A stretch of DNA of 64,000 nucleotides from Acidovorax sp. GBBC 1281 (lineage in GTDB: Bacteria; Pseudomonadota; Gammaproteobacteria; Burkholderiales; Burkholderiaceae_C), in the NCBI RefSeq assembly GCF_028473645.1, contig NZ_CP097269.1, forward strand, positions 2,374,001-2,438,000, in the 5' to 3' direction. Position numbers and translations under genes: made by a program. Shown in pieces: positions 59,280 through 64,000 of the stretch (position 1 is its first letter; each line of letters opens with the position of its first letter). Below the pieces are notes generated by a model. It saw only the letters and a program-made list of their open reading frames with translations, had not been told where the DNA came from and searched no databases.

Positions 59280-59446
59280 TGGGTGAAACACTCAACAAAA
59301 CAGCCCAACGATGAAGGGCTCCCAAAGTCTCTTCGCTTTCAAGCGAGAGGTGCAAGGAGTTAGGGGCGGAGACGGTGCCTCAGGCGGCAATCATGTTGCC
59401 TCGGGGCGTTTCTATAACGGACAAGCCTGACGACAAGGAGCTTGCG
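59280..59446 (+). promoter_or_regulatory. Leader of the isc operon
   Basis: About 165 nt between the -10 and the iscR ATG. It contains several hairpins, for example AGCCC / GGGCT near 59304, TCGCTT / AAGCGA near 59333 and GGCAA / TTGCC near 59384. No riboswitch class is recognised. A good ribosome site AAGGAG precedes iscR. Confidence 0.4.
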
Positions 59447-59983
59447 ATGCGTCTCACTACCAAAGGCCGTTTTGCGGTCACTGCCATGATCGATCTGGCC
59501 CTGCGCCAGAACAATGGCCCCGTCACTTTGGCGGCAATCAGCCAGCGGCAACAAATTTCGCTCTCCTATCTGGAGCAGCTTTTCGGCAAGTTGCGCCGGC
59601 ACGAACTGGTCGAATCCACCCGCGGCCCAGGCGGCGGCTACACGCTGGCCCGCAAGGCGGCGGACATCACCGTGGCGGACATCATCGTCTCGGTGGACGA
59701 GCCCATCGATGCCACCCAGTGCGGTGGCAAGGAAAACTGTCTGGGCGAAGCCGGCCGTTGCATGACGCATGAGCTGTGGGCTTCGCTCAACCAGCGCATG
59801 GTCGAGTTTCTGGACTCGGTCACGCTTCAAAAGCTGGTGGACGACCAACTGGCCAAGGGCGTTCAGATTGAAGACAAGCCCGTCGTGCGCCGCGCTATCT
59901 CGACCACGCCGGTCGTGAAGCCGATTCGCGTCAATGCACCCAACTCGGTCTTCGCGTTGGGCAACGTGTTCGCCAAGTCGTGA
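59447..59983 (+). CDS. iscR: Fe-S cluster regulator IscR
   Basis: A 178-residue Rrf2-family winged-helix regulator. Cluster ligands Cys92, Cys98, Cys105 and His108 (CGGKENCLGEAGRCMTH) are present. DNA-binding helix QISLSYLEQLFGKLRRHELV. As in E. coli it should sense Fe-S supply and repress the isc operon. The ATG at 59447 follows AAGGAG. Confidence 0.97.
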   Translation: MRLTTKGRFAVTAMIDLALRQNNGPVTLAAISQRQQISLSYLEQLFGKLRRHELVESTRGPGGGYTLARKAADITVADIIVSVDEPIDATQCGGKENCLGEAGRCMTHELWASLNQRMVEFLDSVTLQKLVDDQLAKGVQIEDKPVVRRAISTTPVVKPIRVNAPNSVFALGNVFAKS

Positions 59984-60070
59984 GTGGATGCCCGGCTTTG
60001 GCCAGGCAGTCGCACACGCCGGATTTTTGACTTCTGACTCTCGCCAGCCAGACCCCTTACTGAGCCAGCC

Positions 60071-61291
60071 ATGGACATGACCCCCCACTTTCCCATCTAT
60101 CTCGACTACGGTGCCACCACGCCAGTGGACCCGAGGGTCGTGGATGCCATGATCCCATGGTTGCGCGAGCATTTCGGCAACCCGGCTTCACGGAGCCACG
60201 CCTGGGGTTGGGAGGCGGAAGAGGCCGTTGAAAAAGCCCGTGTGGAAGTTGCTCGCCTGATCAACGCGGACCCGCGTGAGATCGTCTGGACGAGCGGGGC
60301 CACCGAGTCCAACAACCTGGCCATCAAGGGTGCAGGGCAGTTCTACAAGGGCAAGGGCAAGCACCTGATCACGGTGAAGACCGAGCACAAGGCCGTGCTG
60401 GACACCATGCGCGAGATGGAGCGTCAAGGCTTCGAAGTCACCTACCTGAACGTGCAGGAAAACGGCCTGCTCGATTTCGAGGTGCTCAAGGCGGCCATTC
60501 GCCCAGACACCATCCTGTTGAGCGTCATGTTCGTGAACAACGAAATCGGGGTGATCCAGGACCTGCCGGCGATCGGTGCCCTGTGCCGTGAAAAGGGCAT
60601 CATCTTCCACGTGGATGCTGCGCAAGCCACGGGCAAGGTGGACATCGATCTTTCGACGCTGCCTGTCGATCTGATGAGCCTGGCGTCTCACAAGACATAT
60701 GGCCCCAAGGGCATTGGCGCGCTGTATGTGCGGCGCAAGCCCCGCGTGCGTCTGGAAGCGCAGATGCATGGCGGTGGGCATGAGCGCGGGATGCGTTCCG
60801 GCACATTGCCGACCCATCAGATCGTGGGCATGGGCGAGGCTTTCCGCATCGCCCGCGAAGAGATGGCACAGGACCTGGCAAAAGCCAAGGCACTGCAAAA
60901 GCGCCTGCTCGATGGTTTGCACGATATCGAACAGGTGTTCGTGAACGGCGACATGGAGCGCCGTGTGCCGCACAACCTGAACATCAGCTTCAACTACGTC
61001 GAAGGCGAGTCGCTGATCATGGGCATCAAGGGCCTGGCCGTGTCGTCGGGCTCTGCCTGCACTTCCGCCAGCCTGGAACCCAGCTACGTGCTGCGCGCTC
61101 TGGGCCGCAGCGACGAGTTGGCACACAGCAGCCTGCGCATGACGATCGGCCGCTTCACCACCGAAGAAGAGATCGACTACGCGGTATCCACCATCCGACA
61201 CAACGTGGCCAAGCTGCGCGAGTTGAGCCCTTTGTGGGAAATGTACAAGGACGGCGTTGACATCAGCGCCATCCAGTGGGCCGCGCATTGA
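60071..61291 (+). CDS. iscS: Cysteine desulfurase IscS
   Basis: A 406-residue PLP-dependent desulfurase that takes sulfur from cysteine to alanine and hands it to IscU and tRNA-thiolating enzymes. PLP Lys208 ([12 protein letters not shown]), catalytic loop Cys330 ([17 protein letters not shown]), [10 protein letters not shown]. Second gene of the isc operon, 87 bp after iscR. Confidence 0.97.
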   Translation: MDMTPHFPIYLDYGATTPVDPRVVDAMIPWLREHFGNPASRSHAWGWEAEEAVEKARVEVARLINADPREIVWTSGATESNNLAIKGAGQFYKGKGKHLITVKTEHKAVLDTMREMERQGFEVTYLNVQENGLLDFEVLKAAIRPDTILLSVMFVNNEIGVIQDLPAIGALCREKGIIFHVDAAQATGKVDIDLSTLPVDLMSLASHKTYGPKGIGALYVRRKPRVRLEAQMHGGGHERGMRSGTLPTHQIVGMGEAFRIAREEMAQDLAKAKALQKRLLDGLHDIEQVFVNGDMERRVPHNLNISFNYVEGESLIMGIKGLAVSSGSACTSASLEPSYVLRALGRSDELAHSSLRMTIGRFTTEEEIDYAVSTIRHNVAKLRELSPLWEMYKDGVDISAIQWAAH

Positions 61292-61325
61292 TGGCGCCGG
61301 TCAGCAGATTCAAGAGGTAAACATC

Positions 61326-61724
61326 ATGGCTTATTCAGACAAAGTGATCGACCATTACGAGAACCCCCGCAACGTGGGATCGTTCGACAAGGGCGATGAT
61401 TCGGTGGGCACCGGCATGGTGGGCGCACCGGCCTGCGGCGACGTGATGAAGCTGCAGATCAAGGTGAACCCCGAAACCGGTGTGATCGAAGATGCCCGCT
61501 TCAAGACGTATGGCTGCGGTTCGGCGATTGCATCGTCGTCCCTGGTCACGGAATGGGTGAAAGGCAAGACGCTGGACGAGGCGGCTGCACTCAAGAATGC
61601 GGAAATTGCGCAGGAACTGGCCTTGCCTCCGGTCAAGATCCATTGCTCCATCCTGGCGGAAGACGCGATCAAGGCGGCCGTGCAAGACTACAAGGCCAAG
61701 CACACCGCTATGGCCGCTGCCTGA
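61326..61724 (+). CDS. iscU: Fe-S cluster scaffold IscU
   Basis: A 132-residue scaffold. Cluster Cys37, Cys64 and Cys107, and the HscA-binding LPPVK at 100-104, are all present. The metal ligand Asp39 follows Cys37. It builds [2Fe-2S] clusters from IscS sulfur. Start MAYSDKVIDHYENPRNVGSF at 61326, 34 bp after iscS. Confidence 0.98.
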   Translation: MAYSDKVIDHYENPRNVGSFDKGDDSVGTGMVGAPACGDVMKLQIKVNPETGVIEDARFKTYGCGSAIASSSLVTEWVKGKTLDEAAALKNAEIAQELALPPVKIHCSILAEDAIKAAVQDYKAKHTAMAAA

Positions 61725-61739
61725 ACGGGGCGAGGTGAC

Positions 61740-62063
61740 ATGGCGATCACATTGACCGAAGCTGCGGCCCGACATGTGAGCCGCTATCTCTCCCGTCGCG
61801 GCAAGGGCGTCGGAGTTCGGCTGGGCGTGAAGACGACGGGTTGCTCCGGCTTGGCTTACAAGCTGGAGTATGTGGACGAGCAGGGCCCGGAAGACATGGT
61901 GTTCGAAGACCATGGCGTGAAGGTGCTCATCGATCCCAAGAGCTTGGCCTACATCGATGGCACCCAGCTGGATTTCGTGAGAGAGGGATTGAACGAAGGC
62001 TTCAAGTTCAACAATCCCAACGAGCGAGACCGGTGTGGCTGCGGAGAAAGCTTCCGGGTTTGA
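61740..62063 (+). CDS. iscA: Fe-S assembly protein IscA
   Basis: A 107-residue A-type carrier with Cys35, Cys99 and Cys101 (GCSGLAY and CGCGES). It carries Fe or Fe-S clusters, notably [4Fe-4S], to targets. It starts 15 bp after iscU and is followed by a terminator-like hairpin. Confidence 0.97.
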   Translation: MAITLTEAAARHVSRYLSRRGKGVGVRLGVKTTGCSGLAYKLEYVDEQGPEDMVFEDHGVKVLIDPKSLAYIDGTQLDFVREGLNEGFKFNNPNERDRCGCGESFRV

Positions 62064-62089
62064 CCTTTCTATCCACGCTGGTTGCAATG

Positions 62090-62123
62090 AACCGCCAACG
62101 CGTTCCGTGCTGGCGGTTTTTTT
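62090..62123 (+). terminator. Terminator-like hairpin between iscA and hscB
   Basis: Stem AACCGCCA / TGGCGGTT (62090-62097 and 62111-62118) with a 13-nt loop, followed by a T run to about 62123. It ends just 7 bp before the hscB ATG, so partial termination may lower hscBA relative to iscSUA. Confidence 0.7.
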
Positions 62124-62129
62124 CTTGAC

Positions 62130-62648
62130 ATGAACCTTCAATCCGACGACTTCGAACTCTTCGGCGTGCCGCGCCAATTCGCGCAGGATCGCCCGGCCCT
62201 GGATGCCCGTTGGAAAGAGTTGCAGCGCGAAGCCCATCCTGATCGATTTGCCATGCATGGCCCCTCGGCGCAGCGCCTGGCAATGCAATGGTCGGTGCGC
62301 ATCAACGAGGCATACCAACGCATCAAGGACCCCCTCAAGCGCGCGGCCTATCTGTGCGAACTGGGCGGTGCGTCGATCCGGGCCGAAGACAACACGGCCA
62401 TGCCCACCGATTTTCTGATGCAGCAGATGGAATGGCGCGAGGCGCTCGACGACGCGGCAGATCCCTCTTCGCTCGATGCGCTGGACCAAGCCGTTCGAGA
62501 TGCGCGCGCTGCTGCGCTGCAGCGTTGTAAACAGCTTTTGGATGGGCAGCGCGACTACGCCGCCGCCGCGAACGAAGTCAGAGCCCTCATGTTCATTGCG
62601 CGATTTGCCGACGATATCGATCGCCGCAGAGACGCACTGGGACAATAG
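62130..62648 (+). CDS. hscB: J-domain co-chaperone HscB
   Basis: A 172-residue J-domain protein. HPD at 36-38 (EAHPDRF), J domain to about residue 75, then the IscU-binding helical C-terminal domain. It brings IscU to HscA for cluster transfer. The start ATG at 62130 follows a terminator-like hairpin, and no strong Shine-Dalgarno is seen. Confidence 0.96.
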   Translation: MNLQSDDFELFGVPRQFAQDRPALDARWKELQREAHPDRFAMHGPSAQRLAMQWSVRINEAYQRIKDPLKRAAYLCELGGASIRAEDNTAMPTDFLMQQMEWREALDDAADPSSLDALDQAVRDARAAALQRCKQLLDGQRDYAAAANEVRALMFIARFADDIDRRRDALGQ

Positions 62649-62725
62649 CGTCTGCCTTTATTGATTGATCGATCGAATGGATGCGGCAGCCAGTGCATGC
62701 CGCCTCCCACCTAGAAAAAGACCCC

Positions 62726-64000
62726 ATGGCGCTTTTGCAAATTTCAGAACCCGGCCAATCTCCTGACCCGCACCAGCGGCGCATTGCCGTGGGCATCGAT
62801 TTGGGCACCACCCATTCCCTGGTGGCGGCTGTGCGCGACGGCATGGCCGAGTGCCTGCCCGACGACCAGGGCCGCGTGTTGCTGCCATCTGTCGTTCGCT
62901 ACTTGGCAGAAGGCCGCCGCCAGATCGGCTACGAAGCGATGGCAGCCCAGGCGCAGGACGCGGGCAATACCATTGCGTCGGCCAAGCGGTTCATGGGGCG
63001 CAGCCTGCAGGATATTGCCCATCCCGAAAAGCTCCCCTACGACTTTGTTGAAGCGCAGGATGAAGGCGGCGGTGGCATGGTCTCCCTGAAAACCGTGGAC
63101 GGCGCTAAGTCGGCGGTGGAGGTCAGCGCGGAGATCCTGGCGACGCTGCGTTTCCGTGCCGAAGACAGTTTTGACGACGAGATTTTCGGTGCGGTCATCA
63201 CCGTCCCGGCTTATTTCGATGATGCGCAGCGCCAAGCCACCAAGGACGCAGCGCGTTTGGCGGGCTTGAATCTGCTGCGGCTCATCAACGAGCCGACCGC
63301 CGCCGCCATTGCCTACGGCCTCGACAATGCCAGCGAAGGCGTCTATGCGGTGTATGACCTCGGTGGTGGCACGTTCGATGTGTCGATCCTGCGGCTGACC
63401 CAAGGGGTGTTCGAAGTGATCGCCACGGGGGGAGACTCCGCTCTGGGGGGCGACGATTACGATGCGGCGCTGGCCGATTGGGTGCTTCAGCAAAAGGGTT
63501 TGGTGGCCGTTACGGCTCAGGAGAAGGCCGCCGTTCGGCTGGCCGCACGCGCGTGCAAAGAGGCTCTCAGCGCTGCCGAGACTGCGGCCTTCGTCGCCGA
63601 GGTATCGGGCGCCAGCATCGACGTCCCCGTGCACCGGGCCGATCTGGAAGCGGCCACGGCGGCGCTCACCCAGCGTTCGATTGCGGCGGCGCGCCGCACC
63701 CTTCGCGATGCGCAGCTGTCTCCCGAGGAGGTGCAAGGCGTGGTGATGGTGGGTGGCTCCACGCGCATGCCGCAAGTGCAGCGCGCCGTGCAAGCGTTCT
63801 TCGGAACGGAGCCGCTGAACAACCTGAATCCGGACGAGGTCGTCGCACTGGGCGCAGCCCTTCAGGCAAACCAGTTGGCAGGCAACAATCCATCGGGCGA
63901 CATGCTGCTGCTGGACGTGATTCCTTTGTCGCTCGGCATCGAAACCATGGGCGGGCTGGTCGAACGCATCGTGTCTCGCAACGAAACCATTCCCACCGCC
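62726..64000 (+). CDS. hscA: Fe-S chaperone HscA, 5' part (cut by window edge)
   Basis: The first 425 codons of an Hsp70-type chaperone specialised for IscU. The ATP-binding domain (about residues 20-390) shows [40 protein letters not shown] and [14 protein letters not shown], followed by the linker and the start of the substrate domain ([17 protein letters not shown]). The frame is open to the right edge. About 190 residues should remain outside. Confidence 0.96.
   Translation, partial: MALLQISEPGQSPDPHQRRIAVGIDLGTTHSLVAAVRDGMAECLPDDQGRVLLPSVVRYLAEGRRQIGYEAMAAQAQDAGNTIASAKRFMGRSLQDIAHPEKLPYDFVEAQDEGGGGMVSLKTVDGAKSAVEVSAEILATLRFRAEDSFDDEIFGAVITVPAYFDDAQRQATKDAARLAGLNLLRLINEPTAAAIAYGLDNASEGVYAVYDLGGGTFDVSILRLTQGVFEVIATGGDSALGGDDYDAALADWVLQQKGLVAVTAQEKAAVRLAARACKEALSAAETAAFVAEVSGASIDVPVHRADLEAATAALTQRSIAAARRTLRDAQLSPEEVQGVVMVGGSTRMPQVQRAVQAFFGTEPLNNLNPDEVVALGAALQANQLAGNNPSGDMLLLDVIPLSLGIETMGGLVERIVSRNETIPTA

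Overview
The window looks like a chromosomal segment of a high-GC betaproteobacterium of the Comamonadaceae, most likely Acidovorax or a close relative. This is inferred from base composition, from the gene order exbB-exbD-lpxK-(Trm112-like)-kdsB-adk, from two Bug-type periplasmic receptors, and from a complete iscRSUA-hscBA operon. No rRNA, tRNA, CRISPR array, prophage or insertion sequence was recognised.

Layout. 1-5.7 kb: the 5' part of a tRNA hydroxylase gene (trhO), a divergent LysR regulator and class A beta-lactamase pair, argA, a DadA-type oxidoreductase, and a small basic protein behind a structured leader. 6.0-20.2 kb: mostly housekeeping genes. These are hrpA, lexA behind two tandem LexA boxes, an L-asparaginase, adk, the kdsB/lpxK lipid A-KDO genes, exbBD, xseA, sodB and a DUF192 protein. 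20.4-25.2 kb: icd, then an ECF sigma / anti-sigma / subtilisin-like lipoprotein operon with an outer-membrane barrel gene beside it. 25.2-40.8 kb: a sugar-acid island. Uronate dehydrogenase, an SMP-30 lactonase, glucarate dehydratase (gudD) and 5-dehydro-4-deoxyglucarate dehydratase (kdgD) form the oxidative hexuronate route. They come with a FadR-type regulator, a TRAP transporter, two Bug receptors and three exported beta-propeller proteins. 40.8-57 kb: accessory and mixed genes, including a PhyH dioxygenase, hipBA, a flavin disulfide reductase, azurin, ygiQ, a GGDEF-EAL protein, a CSD-DUF1294 fusion, a CoA transferase, an exported DODA-type dioxygenase and an aromatic aminotransferase. 57-64 kb: uvrB and the Fe-S assembly operon, which runs off the right edge inside hscA.

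The most unusual points are the following. (1) In the sigma/anti-sigma/protease operon, the periplasmic end of the anti-sigma factor resembles the prodomain-like segment of the neighbouring protease. (2) Three inverted repeats with a possible alternative pairing, ending in an intrinsic terminator, lie directly upstream of a small gene. (3) A dispersed short repeat family has two members translated in frame inside hrpA and ygiQ. (4) Two matching 22-bp operator-like sites flank the hexuronate regulator. (5) Genes for exported sugar-lactone or sugar dehydrogenase propellers are clustered. All functions are judged by eye from sequence; no database search was run.
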